From contig JANXRK010000065.1 of NCBI GenBank assembly GCA_025353045.1, positions 1 to 36,831 of the forward strand: a DNA stretch of 36,831 nt, in the 5' to 3' direction. Within the stretch, counting starts at the first letter, position 1, and the number at the start of each line of letters is the position of its first letter. Made by a program: the position numbers and the translations under genes. This DNA comes from Candidatus Tayloriibacteriota bacterium. GTDB lineage: Bacteria > Patescibacteriota > Minisyncoccia > Phycocordibacterales > PALSA-1337. Below, in pieces: positions 29,013 through 36,831 of this stretch. The notes below the pieces were generated by a model. That model did not search any database and had not been told where the DNA came from. It was given only the letters and a program-made list of their open reading frames with translations.

Positions 29013-30070
29013 CGAATCTTTTTGTAGACTTTGGAAATGGCATCTCGCTCAAGCATGTTCGATGCTGTGGCGAAAGAGACGCGTTCAGGTTTTTCAGAGG
29101 TGTTTTGTTGGTATCTTATCCTTGTATTTTTTGCGACTACCACATCACCTTCACAAAACACACTTTCAAGGCGGGTCTGCTGGTTACTCATGAGTAACGC
29201 AACTCCCCAATCTTTTACTGATACACCATGTTTATCTTCCAGGAAGGGTGTTCTTGGTAATTTCATCACTGGATTTTGGAATTTTATCCCAGGATGAATG
29301 AAAAGATGGACTTTCACATGCGGAAATAGAGTGGAGCTTATAGCAATAGCTCGACAGACTTGGGTTAAGGTCGTAAAGCCAACGACCAACCCCACCTCAT
29401 TGATTTTAAATTTATGTGCCAGAAAGTAGGGGAATATTCCTAGTGCACAATCAGGATCAAGAACTAAACCATCTAACAAAAGATCGCCTTGTTCTGGATT
29501 CCTGAGTTTCGTTATAATGAGCTGGTGCCTAGTAATCTCCCCATAGACTGTTGAGAATCTTCGTGCCTGAACTGATGGCGTGCAAAAAATATCTAGTTTA
29601 CCTAAAGCTGTAATCGCTCGTACTTCACTTTCTGCCGTCTCAATCATTCCGTGGCATCTTGTACAGACTTTGTCGGTGAAGTTATGACCTCTTCTTTGTA
29701 CCCCAATTACATTCAGCGCGCTCGTTGGAAGTTCTACAACCCCACACGTACAGCGTGAAAGGTTAATCGTCGCTCGCTGGGTTTTTCCTAACAGTGATTG
29801 CGTGACAAAATTTTGGAAATCACTATCAAGATCGGTTGCTATATCACACTCCTCAGTCGTGACACCAACCGCAGTCAAATCATGCCCGAAGTAGTTGACG
29901 ATTCTTTCGGGGTTGTTGGGTAGGGTGTTGCGTTGAAGTCCAAGAAGGTTAATTGGTAGAATAAGTCTTGATCCAGTAAGTCTTGCGAGTGTTTTGGCAG
30001 TGAGAATGGTTGAGAAGACTTTAAGACTTCTACCATGCCGATAACTTATCGGTAAAGTGGTAATGATCAT
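28958..30070 (-). CDS. GC-rich protein with class I aminoacyl-tRNA-synthetase-like N-terminus
   Basis: 370 residues, not recognised with confidence. The start MIITTLPISYRHGRSLKVFS then AKTLARLTGSRLILPINL resembles the opening of class I synthetases (ITTxLPYxxGxxHxGHxxxxxxADxxARxxRxxG), with HGRS in place of HIGH. A likely zinc site follows: CTC (107-109) and CTRC (136-139). No KMSKS motif is evident. A synthetase-derived ligase such as an MshC-type enzyme, or another HUP-fold protein, is possible. Sampled GC is about 50%, far above the flanking nucleotidyltransferases. It has an AGGA ribosome-binding site about six bases before the ATG, a leader of about 34 nt and its own terminator. All of this suggests horizontal transfer. 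Confidence 0.45.
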   Translation of the reverse strand: MIITTLPISYRHGRSLKVFSTILTAKTLARLTGSRLILPINLLGLQRNTLPNNPERIVNYFGHDLTAVGVTTEECDIATDLDSDFQNFVTQSLLGKTQRATINLSRCTCGVVELPTSALNVIGVQRRGHNFTDKVCTRCHGMIETAESEVRAITALGKLDIFCTPSVQARRFSTVYGEITRHQLIITKLRNPEQGDLLLDGLVLDPDCALGIFPYFLAHKFKINEVGLVVGFTTLTQVCRAIAISSTLFPHVKVHLFIHPGIKFQNPVMKLPRTPFLEDKHGVSVKDWGVALLMSNQQTRLESVFCEGDVVVAKNTRIRYQQNTSEKPERVSFATASNMLERDAISKVYKKIRQSTPLVTTERLLAEATL

Positions 30071-30109
30071 GGCGGTCCTGTGGCGGTTGTATTTTCAATG
30101 GTCTTTCCG

Positions 30110-30116
30110 TACTATA
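30110..30116. promoter_or_regulatory. Overlapping divergent -10 elements
   Basis: TACTAT (30110-30115) serves nucleotidyltransferase 2 and TATAGT on the other strand (30111-30116) serves the GC-rich aaRS-like gene. The layout repeats that of the SET/PRMT promoter at 25448-25454. Confidence 0.5.
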
Positions 30117-30121
30117 TCATC

Positions 30122-30817
30122 ATGAAGACGGAAATCAAACACATTGAAATTTCCAAGCTAGTACTTAAGTATTTCGGGGTAGCTAGAGTTGTGTGTGTTG
30201 TTACTTATGGCTCATCGATAGATGAAGTTGGAAAAAAACCTGCAGATATTGATATTTTTATTTTACTTAAAAAATTTGATATAATGGATTTTACAGTTGG
30301 TTCAGTGCTTAAAAAAAGATTGCCTTCAGTATCGATATTTGTTGATTATGAGGATTCAATTATAAAGAAAGGGATAAATAATTATCAATTTGGTAGACAT
30401 GGTGTCTATTTCATAAAGATTCTTGAAAATGGTATTTGTTTATATGGTAAAAACAAATATATACAATGGTCAAAATTAGTTACAAACAAAAAAATAAAGT
30501 TAGATTTAAGATATAGAATCGATGAATATTTTTATAGGATATATAGAGAGATTACGGATAGAGCAGATTTGGACGTTATTAGAAAATATTTATGCAGAAT
30601 AATTATTGATATATTACTATACGAAAACAAAATTACATTCCCCGAGGTATCACAAGTACATTATCTACGTTTGATTCAAAATTATCTTACTTATAATAAA
30701 GATATACGTGAAGATTTATTCACTTCTATTATTAATATTAAATATAAAAATAGTGACCATTATTTATCTAGTTTGATTAATGAGTTGTACAAGATTTATT
30801 TAAAAATATATAATTAG
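30122..30817 (+). CDS. Nucleotidyltransferase-fold protein 2
   Basis: 231 residues from the ATG at 30122, six bases after TACTAT; an earlier ATG at 30080 would lie upstream of the predicted start of transcription. Signature VTYGSSIDEVGKKPADIDIF (GSS at 30-32, Asp42 and Asp44) with a third Asp near 75 in VSIFVDYED. The helical C-terminal half is Tyr- and Ile-rich (for example LRYRIDEYFYRIYREI), possibly HEPN-like. Very AT-rich. The alpha/beta hydrolase gene follows 3 bp downstream, so the two are probably co-transcribed. It belongs to the same fold as nucleotidyltransferase 1 but the two are too different to be a recent duplication. Confidence 0.72.
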   Translation: MKTEIKHIEISKLVLKYFGVARVVCVVTYGSSIDEVGKKPADIDIFILLKKFDIMDFTVGSVLKKRLPSVSIFVDYEDSIIKKGINNYQFGRHGVYFIKILENGICLYGKNKYIQWSKLVTNKKIKLDLRYRIDEYFYRIYREITDRADLDVIRKYLCRIIIDILLYENKITFPEVSQVHYLRLIQNYLTYNKDIREDLFTSIINIKYKNSDHYLSSLINELYKIYLKIYN

Positions 30818-30820
30818 TAT

Positions 30821-31534
30821 ATGTCAATAATATATCATGGAGACCTCGCTTTTGAACTTTTTGAAGTCGCTCAAAAAAAAGGTACCATTATTCTAGCGGA
30901 TGGTTTACCTGGAAATCCAATATCTAAAAAGGAGTCGATAGCTGAATGGAACAGAAGAGGTTATGATATTGTGTTTCCACGCTACCTAGGATCATGGGAG
31001 TCTAAAGGAAGATTTTTAGAACATCCTCCACAACATGATTTTGAAATTTTAATTGACGCACTTAGTAAGGGAATAAATAATGTAGATAAAGTTTATATCG
31101 CAAAAAAAATATATTTACTTGGAACAAGCTTTGGTGGGGGGGTCATTATGTCAATAAAAGATGATACAAATATTGATAAAATATGCGCACTTTCTCCAAC
31201 TATCACTTATAGAGGTATTCCAGATATCAATACCCTAGCTTCATATTTGCAAACAAAATATCCAGGAAGCTATCGTTTTAAGGTATCTGATTTTGATAAA
31301 TTATTAAATGACGAAATTTCTTCACCAGTAAACAAATTCAGTCTTCCATCAAGTAAGGTCATGATTTTGGCTGGGGAACAAGACAATCAGATATCAATTA
31401 CTGAGTTGAGATCCTTTGCCACGCAAAAATCAATTAAACTAATCTCAGATCCTCAAGTTGGACATATCACCTTGTCTAAACTCAAAGTAGAACATTACGA
31501 TCAAATAGACACTTTCTTTTTGGGTCAAAACTGA
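30821..31534 (+). CDS. Alpha/beta hydrolase
   Basis: 237 residues. The nucleophile elbow is YLLGTSFGGGVIM with Ser103, the acid lies in MILAGEQDNQI, and the catalytic His is in DPQVGHITLSK. The oxyanion region resembles ADGLPGNPISKK near residue 27, followed by the strand RGYDIVFPRYLG. No signal peptide, so it is cytoplasmic. It starts 3 bp after nucleotidyltransferase 2 and was probably acquired or regulated with it. Esterase, peptidase or acyl-transfer activity is possible; substrate is unknown. Confidence 0.8.
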   Translation: MSIIYHGDLAFELFEVAQKKGTIILADGLPGNPISKKESIAEWNRRGYDIVFPRYLGSWESKGRFLEHPPQHDFEILIDALSKGINNVDKVYIAKKIYLLGTSFGGGVIMSIKDDTNIDKICALSPTITYRGIPDINTLASYLQTKYPGSYRFKVSDFDKLLNDEISSPVNKFSLPSSKVMILAGEQDNQISITELRSFATQKSIKLISDPQVGHITLSKLKVEHYDQIDTFFLGQN

Positions 31535-31564
31535 AACTTGTGGAAAATGAAGGTAGAAGTTCTA

Positions 31565-31573
31565 TGCTATAAT
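31565..31573 (+). promoter_or_regulatory. Extended -10 of the pilus operon
   Basis: TGCTATAAT about 35 bases before the pilB ATG, giving a leader of about 29 nt. No good -35 was found. Confidence 0.55.
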
Positions 31574-31608
31574 TTATGTAATTAAATTGATTTTTATATT
31601 GCATTTTT

Positions 31609-33357
31609 ATGCTCATCGAAGATTCACAGTTAAATAAATTTATCATCGATTCGAATCTCGTATCCAAAGCTGACCTTGATGTGGCTCAAAAGGAAGCTGA
31701 TAAGAAAGGAGTTAGAATAGGTGAGATTTTGGTGAGTACGGGTAAAATTACTGAAGACAATCTCCGTCGTATGCAGGCATATGTTCTAGGTATTCCATTC
31801 GTGGATCTCAAAACTAGAAAAATTCCTTTTGAAACTCTCTCACTTATCCCTGAACCTGTAGCGCGTACGCATAATATTGTAGCTTTTAAGAAAGACGGGG
31901 ATAGTCTCGAAGTGGCAATGCTTGATGTTGATGATCTTTCAGCTATCGATTTTATTAAAAAGAAGGTAAATCTAAAGATTCTGGCCCGACTCACTGATGT
32001 TGAGTCAATGAAGAATGTTATTGTTCAATACCAAAAGAGTCTAAAGGCTGAATTCGGAGATATTATCCAAAAAGAGTCAGCAACTCTCAAGACTATTGCC
32101 GAAGAGTCAGGGGAACCAGCTTCAGAGGAGGATCTAAAGAAAATCGCTGAGGATTTGCCAGTGGTACGCATTGTGGACACGCTTTTGAAGCATGCTATTT
32201 TGCAAGACGCATCTGATATTCACATTGAACCTATGGATGATCAACTCATGGTTCGATATCGAATCGATGGTTTGCTTCATGATGCTATGGTTTTGCCCAA
32301 AAATGCCGAATCTTCTATTACAGCGCGTATTAAAGTTCTTTCAAATCTTAAGCTTGATGAAAAGCGACTCCCACAAGACGGACGATTCAAGATCGAAATG
32401 AATAATGAGAAGGTAAGTTTCCGAGTTTCTATTTTGCCAACGTACTATGGTGAAAAAACCGTTATGCGTCTCCTTCGCGAGAATGTATCGGGCTTTACCT
32501 TGGAGTATCTAGGTTTCCATGGAGAAGGGTTGGAAAGAATTCACAATGCTACAAAGCTTACGACGGGTATGATTCTTACGACTGGACCGACCGGATCTGG
32601 AAAAACCACAACACTATACACAGTTCTCGATATTTTGAATCAACCTGATGTAAATATTTCAACGATTGAAGATCCCGTGGAATATCAGATGAAAAGAATT
32701 AATCAAAGTCAGGTTAAGCCGGAAATTGGTTTTACTTTCTCAATAGGACTACGAACACTTGTCCGTCAGGACCCGGATATTATCATGGTGGGGGAGATTC
32801 GAGATAATGAAACAGCTTCGCTGGCGGTCAACGCGGCGCTGACTGGGCATCTTGTGCTCTCGACACTGCACACGAACAGCGCCGCGGGTGCCATTCCGCG
32901 TCTTTTAGATATGAAAATCGAGCCCTTCCTTCTTGTTTCAACTATAAATATCATCATCGCTCAGAGACTCGTTCGAAAACTTTCCGATAAAAAGGAAAAA
33001 TATATTCTTTCAAAAGACGAATTAGCTGTTTTGGCCAAAACTGTCGATCTTGATAGAGTTTTGAAAATTCTTAAAGAAGAAAAAATAGTGAAAGCTACTG
33101 ATGATTGGAATAAGATCTCTTTTTGGAAACCCGTGGCTTCAAAAGATGATGATGGATATAAGGGTCGAGTGGGAATTCATGAGGTACTCAAAGTTTCGCA
33201 GCCAATTAAAGATTTAATTATTAAGGGTTCAACAAATTCAGAAATAGAAGGTCAAGCTAAGAAAGAGGGAATGATAACAATGCTAGAAGATGGTATATTT
33301 AATGCAGTTCTAGGGACAACTACTATCGAGGAGGTGCTGCGAGTAATATCAGAATAG
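31609..33357 (+). CDS. pilB: Type IV pilus assembly ATPase
   Basis: 582 residues. An N-terminal MshEN/GspE-like domain (about 1-150) is followed by the N2 domain with DASDIHIEPMDDQLMVRYRI. The ATPase core has Walker A GPTGSGKTTT (326-335), an Asp box, Walker B PDIIMVGEIRD (389-399) and the His box LSTLHTNS. It powers pilus extension at the inner membrane together with PilC. The tetracysteine zinc knuckle usual before GRVGIHEVL is missing (the sequence there is FWKPVASKDDDGYKG). A short stretch around 32800-32905, from Walker B to the His box, is about 63% GC inside an otherwise AT-rich gene. It heads an operon with pilC and prepilin-like genes. Confidence 0.95.
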   Translation: MLIEDSQLNKFIIDSNLVSKADLDVAQKEADKKGVRIGEILVSTGKITEDNLRRMQAYVLGIPFVDLKTRKIPFETLSLIPEPVARTHNIVAFKKDGDSLEVAMLDVDDLSAIDFIKKKVNLKILARLTDVESMKNVIVQYQKSLKAEFGDIIQKESATLKTIAEESGEPASEEDLKKIAEDLPVVRIVDTLLKHAILQDASDIHIEPMDDQLMVRYRIDGLLHDAMVLPKNAESSITARIKVLSNLKLDEKRLPQDGRFKIEMNNEKVSFRVSILPTYYGEKTVMRLLRENVSGFTLEYLGFHGEGLERIHNATKLTTGMILTTGPTGSGKTTTLYTVLDILNQPDVNISTIEDPVEYQMKRINQSQVKPEIGFTFSIGLRTLVRQDPDIIMVGEIRDNETASLAVNAALTGHLVLSTLHTNSAAGAIPRLLDMKIEPFLLVSTINIIIAQRLVRKLSDKKEKYILSKDELAVLAKTVDLDRVLKILKEEKIVKATDDWNKISFWKPVASKDDDGYKGRVGIHEVLKVSQPIKDLIIKGSTNSEIEGQAKKEGMITMLEDGIFNAVLGTTTIEEVLRVISE

Positions 33358-33374
33358 TTTATTTAAAAAAAGTC

Positions 33375-34598
33375 ATGTCACATTTTATTTATAAAGCAAA
33401 AAAGGCAAGTGGAGAAATATACAAAGGCGAAAAAGATGCTAATGATCGTTATGATCTATATAAAATTCTCAAAGAATCTGGCGAAGAGGTTATCGATGTG
33501 ACAGAAAAATCTGGAAAAGGCATGTCTTTGAAAAATATCACTATCACGCTTCCTTTTTTAAACTCTATAAAAGCACAAGATAAAATAAATTTTGCAAGAA
33601 ATCTAGGTTCTATGATTACAGCTGGTTTAGCAATGTCTCGCGCACTCAACGTTATGGAAAGACAAACTAAGAATCCTGCACTGAAAAAAGTTCTTATTGC
33701 TTTGCAAAAGGATATTAGTGAGGGTAAGACCCTGAGTCAAGCTATGGGTAATTTTAAAAATGTTTTCTCATCACTTTTCGTTTCTATGGTTGCAGCTGGG
33801 GAACAAAGTGGTTCGTTAGCTGAGTCTTTGAGAATCACTGGTCTGCAAATGGATAAATCTTTTGCCCTTCAGAGAAGAATACGAGGAGCTATGATGTATC
33901 CAAGTATTATTTTCTTGGCCATGGGACTTGTGGCTATTTTGATGTTGACCTATATCGTACCGACATTGATGAAAACCTTTTTGGAATTGCACGTAGACCT
34001 ACCGGCTTCGACTAAGTTCGTTCTTTTTGTTAGTTCAATGCTTAGAGATCATGGGCTTATTGTTTTGTCGTCCGCTTGTATTCTTATCGGTGGACTCATC
34101 ACATGGTCAAAGAAAGAGAGTGGGAAAAGAGTTTTTCATTACGCGATTTTGAAAATACCTGTAATAGGAAATTTGGTTAAAGAAGTAAATTCCGCAAGAA
34201 CAGCTCGAACTCTTTCATCTCTCCTTAGTTCAGGTGTTGATGTTGTTGAATCAGTGCGTATTACAACTGAAGTTATTCAAAATGTTTATTACAAAGATAT
34301 ATTAAAAAAAGCGGGTGAAGCAATCCAAAAAGGAGAACCAATTTCTAAACTCTTCACTGAAAATGAAAAGTTTTATCCAATTTTCTTAGGAGAAATGATG
34401 AGTGTGGGTGAAGAGACCGGGAAAATAGGGGAGATGCTTATAGGCGTTGCTGTGTTTTATGAAGATGATGTCGATCAAAAGACCAAAGACATGTCTACAG
34501 TTATCGAACCATTTCTTATGGTAATTATCGGAGCCGCGGTAGGATTCTTTGCGGTTGCTATGATCACTCCAATGTATTCACTCGTAAATGTTATATAA
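33375..34598 (+). CDS. pilC: Type IV pilus inner-membrane platform protein
   Basis: 407 residues with two GspF domains (about 70-195 and 275-400), each with the family pattern: FARNLGSMITAGLAMSRALN then VAAGEQSGSLAE in the first, and ARTLSSLLSSGVDVVESVRI then MSVGEETGKIGEML in the second. Three membrane helices lie near 170-190, 220-235 and 375-400. It binds PilB and anchors pilus assembly. It starts 17 bp after pilB, and its last 11 bases overlap the next gene, which argues for translational coupling. Confidence 0.95.
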   Translation: MSHFIYKAKKASGEIYKGEKDANDRYDLYKILKESGEEVIDVTEKSGKGMSLKNITITLPFLNSIKAQDKINFARNLGSMITAGLAMSRALNVMERQTKNPALKKVLIALQKDISEGKTLSQAMGNFKNVFSSLFVSMVAAGEQSGSLAESLRITGLQMDKSFALQRRIRGAMMYPSIIFLAMGLVAILMLTYIVPTLMKTFLELHVDLPASTKFVLFVSSMLRDHGLIVLSSACILIGGLITWSKKESGKRVFHYAILKIPVIGNLVKEVNSARTARTLSSLLSSGVDVVESVRITTEVIQNVYYKDILKKAGEAIQKGEPISKLFTENEKFYPIFLGEMMSVGEETGKIGEMLIGVAVFYEDDVDQKTKDMSTVIEPFLMVIIGAAVGFFAVAMITPMYSLVNVI

Positions 34599-36387
34599 AA
34601 CATTATTAAAAAATAGAAAAGGCTTTACTCTAGTCGAAACGATCGTTGGTATCGGAGTCTTTCTTGTCATTGCCACGGCTTCATATCAAGCATATGTCAG
34701 TCTTTTTCTTCTTATTAATGAAAATCAATATAAAATTATTGAGCTTAATCTCGCCAATGAACAATTTGAGATCGTTAGGAATCTCTCATATGCCGATATT
34801 GGAATTCCTGGAGGAATTCCTAATGGTAAGGTTCCGCATGTGCAAACACTCACTCGAGGAGGTATAACTTTTACCGTGACAACTACAATACGAAATATCG
34901 ATTTGCCTTTTGATGGACAAATCGGAAGTACTACAAAAAATGATCTATCACCGGCAGATAATAAAGCTGTGGATGTTGAGGTTGCTTGTCCAACATGTAA
35001 AAGCTCAAGTTCTGTCACTTTGAGTACAACTGTAGCCCCTAAAAATCTCGAGACTGCTTCTACAAATGGAGCCCTTCTTATAAAAGTATTTGATTCAAAC
35101 GGCGTTCCAGTCTCAGATGCTGCTGTCCATATTGTAAATGCTTCATCGACAATCACTATTGATGATGTTACAGATGTCGATGGAATACTTACTATTGTTG
35201 ATGTTCCTCCAGCTTCTAATGCATATAAAATTACAGTTAGTAAGGCGGGATATTCGACAGATCAAACATATCCTTCAGGTGCAGTAGAGAATCCGACTCC
35301 GACTAAGCCAAACGCTACAGTTATTGTTCAACAATTAACTCAGATTAGTTTTTCTATTGATAAAATTTCAGTGTTCGCATTTTCTTCCGTCACACCTGAT
35401 TGTGTTGTTGTGCCAAATATTGATTTTTCCCTAACAGGATTAAAGAAGATTGGTACAAATATTCCAAAATATTCGCAAAATTTAATTACAAATAGTTCCG
35501 GAACATATACAAATTCAGTAATGGAATGGGATTCATATACTGTAAATGGTATTGATGGGGCTTACGATATCGTCGGTATTAATCCGCTTAACTCAATAAG
35601 TTTAGGGGCAAACACAACACAGAACGTTTCTTTGATAGTTGAACCTAAAAACGCTAAAAGTCTTTTGATGACTATTAAGGATTCTACAACGTTACTTCCA
35701 ATTACAAATGCTGTAGTTCAAGTAACAAACGGTGGATACGATGTCACTCAAACAACAGGTCGTGGTTTTATAAATCAAACTGATTGGTCAGGAGGAAGTG
35801 GGCAAGTAGATTTTACGGATGAAACAAAGTATTTTACTGATGATGGAAATATTGCCGTATTAAGTCCAACAGGCGAAGTGAAATTAAAAAGTGCTTTTGG
35901 AGCTTATAATACAAGCGGAAGTCTTGAATCTTCAATAATTGACACGGGTTCGCCAAGTAATTTTTATAATCTTATCTGGACGCCGACAGATCAGCCAGTT
36001 CTTACTGGGCCAAACAGTGTCAAATTCCAATTTGCAACAAACGCTACAAGTACAGCAACGACAACATGGACGTATAAAGGTCCTGATGGAACATCATCTA
36101 CCTACTACACTTCAGCAAACGCAGCACTTTCTACAGTCCACAACGGTGATCGATATGCTCGTTATAAGGTATTTTTAAATACCACGAGTACTACGACTAC
36201 ACCAAATATTTCAGATGTTTCATTTACAGAAACTTCTTCATGTACTCCTCCTGGCCAAGCAGTTTTCTCAGGATTGGCATCGGGAACATATCATGTAGTG
36301 GTTGGAAAGAGTGGATATGCAACATCAACTATCGACGTTCCAGTTAGTACTGAGTGGAAGGAACAGGAAATAATCTTAGGACCATAA
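34588..36387 (+). CDS. Large prepilin-like protein with carboxypeptidase-regulatory-like domains
   Basis: 599 residues. The type III prepilin signal is KNRKGFTLVETIVGIGVFLV: cleavage after Gly12, Glu at position +5 (Glu17), then the hydrophobic helix. Beta-rich extracellular domains follow: GALLIKVFDSNGVPVSDAAV with KITVSKAGYSTDQTYP, a second copy at SLLMTIKDSTTLLPITNAVV, and a final GTYHVVVGKSGYATSTIDV segment, like CarboxypepD_reg folds. The ectodomain is much larger than in normal pilins, so it is probably a minor or tip pilin with an adhesive role, coupled to pilC. No prepilin peptidase is in the window. Confidence 0.85.
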   Translation: MLYKTLLKNRKGFTLVETIVGIGVFLVIATASYQAYVSLFLLINENQYKIIELNLANEQFEIVRNLSYADIGIPGGIPNGKVPHVQTLTRGGITFTVTTTIRNIDLPFDGQIGSTTKNDLSPADNKAVDVEVACPTCKSSSSVTLSTTVAPKNLETASTNGALLIKVFDSNGVPVSDAAVHIVNASSTITIDDVTDVDGILTIVDVPPASNAYKITVSKAGYSTDQTYPSGAVENPTPTKPNATVIVQQLTQISFSIDKISVFAFSSVTPDCVVVPNIDFSLTGLKKIGTNIPKYSQNLITNSSGTYTNSVMEWDSYTVNGIDGAYDIVGINPLNSISLGANTTQNVSLIVEPKNAKSLLMTIKDSTTLLPITNAVVQVTNGGYDVTQTTGRGFINQTDWSGGSGQVDFTDETKYFTDDGNIAVLSPTGEVKLKSAFGAYNTSGSLESSIIDTGSPSNFYNLIWTPTDQPVLTGPNSVKFQFATNATSTATTTWTYKGPDGTSSTYYTSANAALSTVHNGDRYARYKVFLNTTSTTTTPNISDVSFTETSSCTPPGQAVFSGLASGTYHVVVGKSGYATSTIDVPVSTEWKEQEIILGP

Positions 36388-36388
36388 T

Positions 36389-36831
36389 ATGTATACAAAA
36401 GGATTTACATTGGCAGAAATTGTAGTTGTAGTAGGAATTTCTGGCCTTTTTGCTGTACTTGTTAGTAATTTTCAGAGAGATATTTTTCTTAATAATAAAT
36501 ATTCTCAAGACTCACTTTCAAGTGCTCAGGATGCTCGAACTATTATCCGCGTGATGGTAAAAGAGTTACGCACCGCATCCCCTGGAAGTGATGGATCATT
36601 TGCTATTGCTCAAGCAGCAACAAATACTATTACATTTTTTAGTGATACTGACGGGGATGGAATAAAAGATAAGATCCGATATTTTATTGCAACTACCACT
36701 TTGAAAAAAGGACTGATAAAACCAACAGGTAATCCCTTTACATATATTAATTCAAATGAAGTATTGACTACATTGGCTTCTGATATAAAAAATGCTACAA
36801 ACAGTTCAATGTTTGAATATTTTGATAATAC
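36389..36831 (+). CDS. Prepilin-like protein, 3' end cut by window
   Basis: 147 residues are visible. The N-terminus MYTKGFTLAEIVVVVGISGL has a class III cleavage site after Gly5 with Glu at +5 (Glu10) and the usual hydrophobic helix. Next comes DARTIIRVMVKELRTASPGS, typical of PilW/GspJ-type minor pilins, and an acidic loop SDTDGDGIKDKIRY that could bind calcium. It starts one base after the previous stop, in the same operon. Confidence 0.85.
   Translation, partial: MYTKGFTLAEIVVVVGISGLFAVLVSNFQRDIFLNNKYSQDSLSSAQDARTIIRVMVKELRTASPGSDGSFAIAQAATNTITFFSDTDGDGIKDKIRYFIATTTLKKGLIKPTGNPFTYINSNEVLTTLASDIKNATNSSMFEYFDN

Noticed and set aside
1..36831. Alternative genetic code with TGA read as Gly or Trp
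   Set aside because: Several well-defined genes end at TGA (for example relB and the PRMT-like gene) and Trp codons are TGG throughout.
1..36831. CRISPR array, insertion sequences or prophage
   Set aside because: No spaced direct repeats, transposase motifs or phage structural genes were seen. The only recombinase is a housekeeping Xer type.

Overview
The window looks like chromosomal DNA of a Candidate Phyla Radiation (Patescibacteria) organism, most likely a parcubacterium. Evidence: AT-rich DNA with short intergenic gaps, small versions of housekeeping proteins (a 320-residue trigger factor without its PPIase domain, a DksA/TraR protein with a decayed zinc finger), a secreted protein with GWAWSxNVGW repeats, type IV pilus genes, and tRNAs without encoded CCA next to a cca gene. 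TGA acts as a stop, so this is not an alternative-code lineage. Most genes have a -10 hexamer ending 5-7 nt before the ATG, which predicts leaderless mRNAs.

Layout. 1-3.4 kb (minus): start of a ComM-like ATPase, a DksA/TraR-like protein, a membrane protein, a NYN nuclease-like protein and rpsO. 3.4-5.2 kb (plus): a Xer recombinase and exonuclease III. 5.2-5.7 kb: a 498-bp gap with a perfect palindrome, a DnaA box, a strong promoter, an unassigned structured transcript ending in a terminator, and a parS-like site. A second, better parS-like site lies inside the neighbouring cca gene. 7.2-10.2 kb: an HTH protein, four tRNAs (Arg, Gly, Pro, Gly), a YraN nuclease-like protein and an FAD oxidoreductase. 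10.2-14 kb (minus): HU, RNase Y, ClpP and a GC-rich ATP-grasp ligase. 14.1-16.1 kb (plus): a FolC/Mur-type ligase and RsmE. 16.1-19.9 kb: trigger factor, a RelB antitoxin with a toxin lacking its middle, two small membrane or secreted proteins, and NusA.

20-31.5 kb is the accessory part. It holds the GWAWS-repeat surface protein, a GC-rich secreted protein of PVC-like style, and two paralogous membrane histidine kinases. The kinases bracket a small membrane peptide, a SWEET/PQ-loop-like protein, a SET-domain protein and a PRMT-like methyltransferase; the last two diverge from overlapping -10 elements. Next come two nucleotidyltransferases flanking a GC-rich gene with a class I aminoacyl-tRNA-synthetase-like start, and an alpha/beta hydrolase. 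31.6 kb to the end is a type IV pilus operon (pilB, pilC, two prepilin-like proteins, the last cut by the window edge).

Strongest leads: the parS-like cluster beside an unassigned structured RNA; the SET plus PRMT-like pair; ClpP with Asn in place of the catalytic Asp; the disarmed toxin next to an intact antitoxin; and three solitary GC-rich minus-strand genes that look imported.
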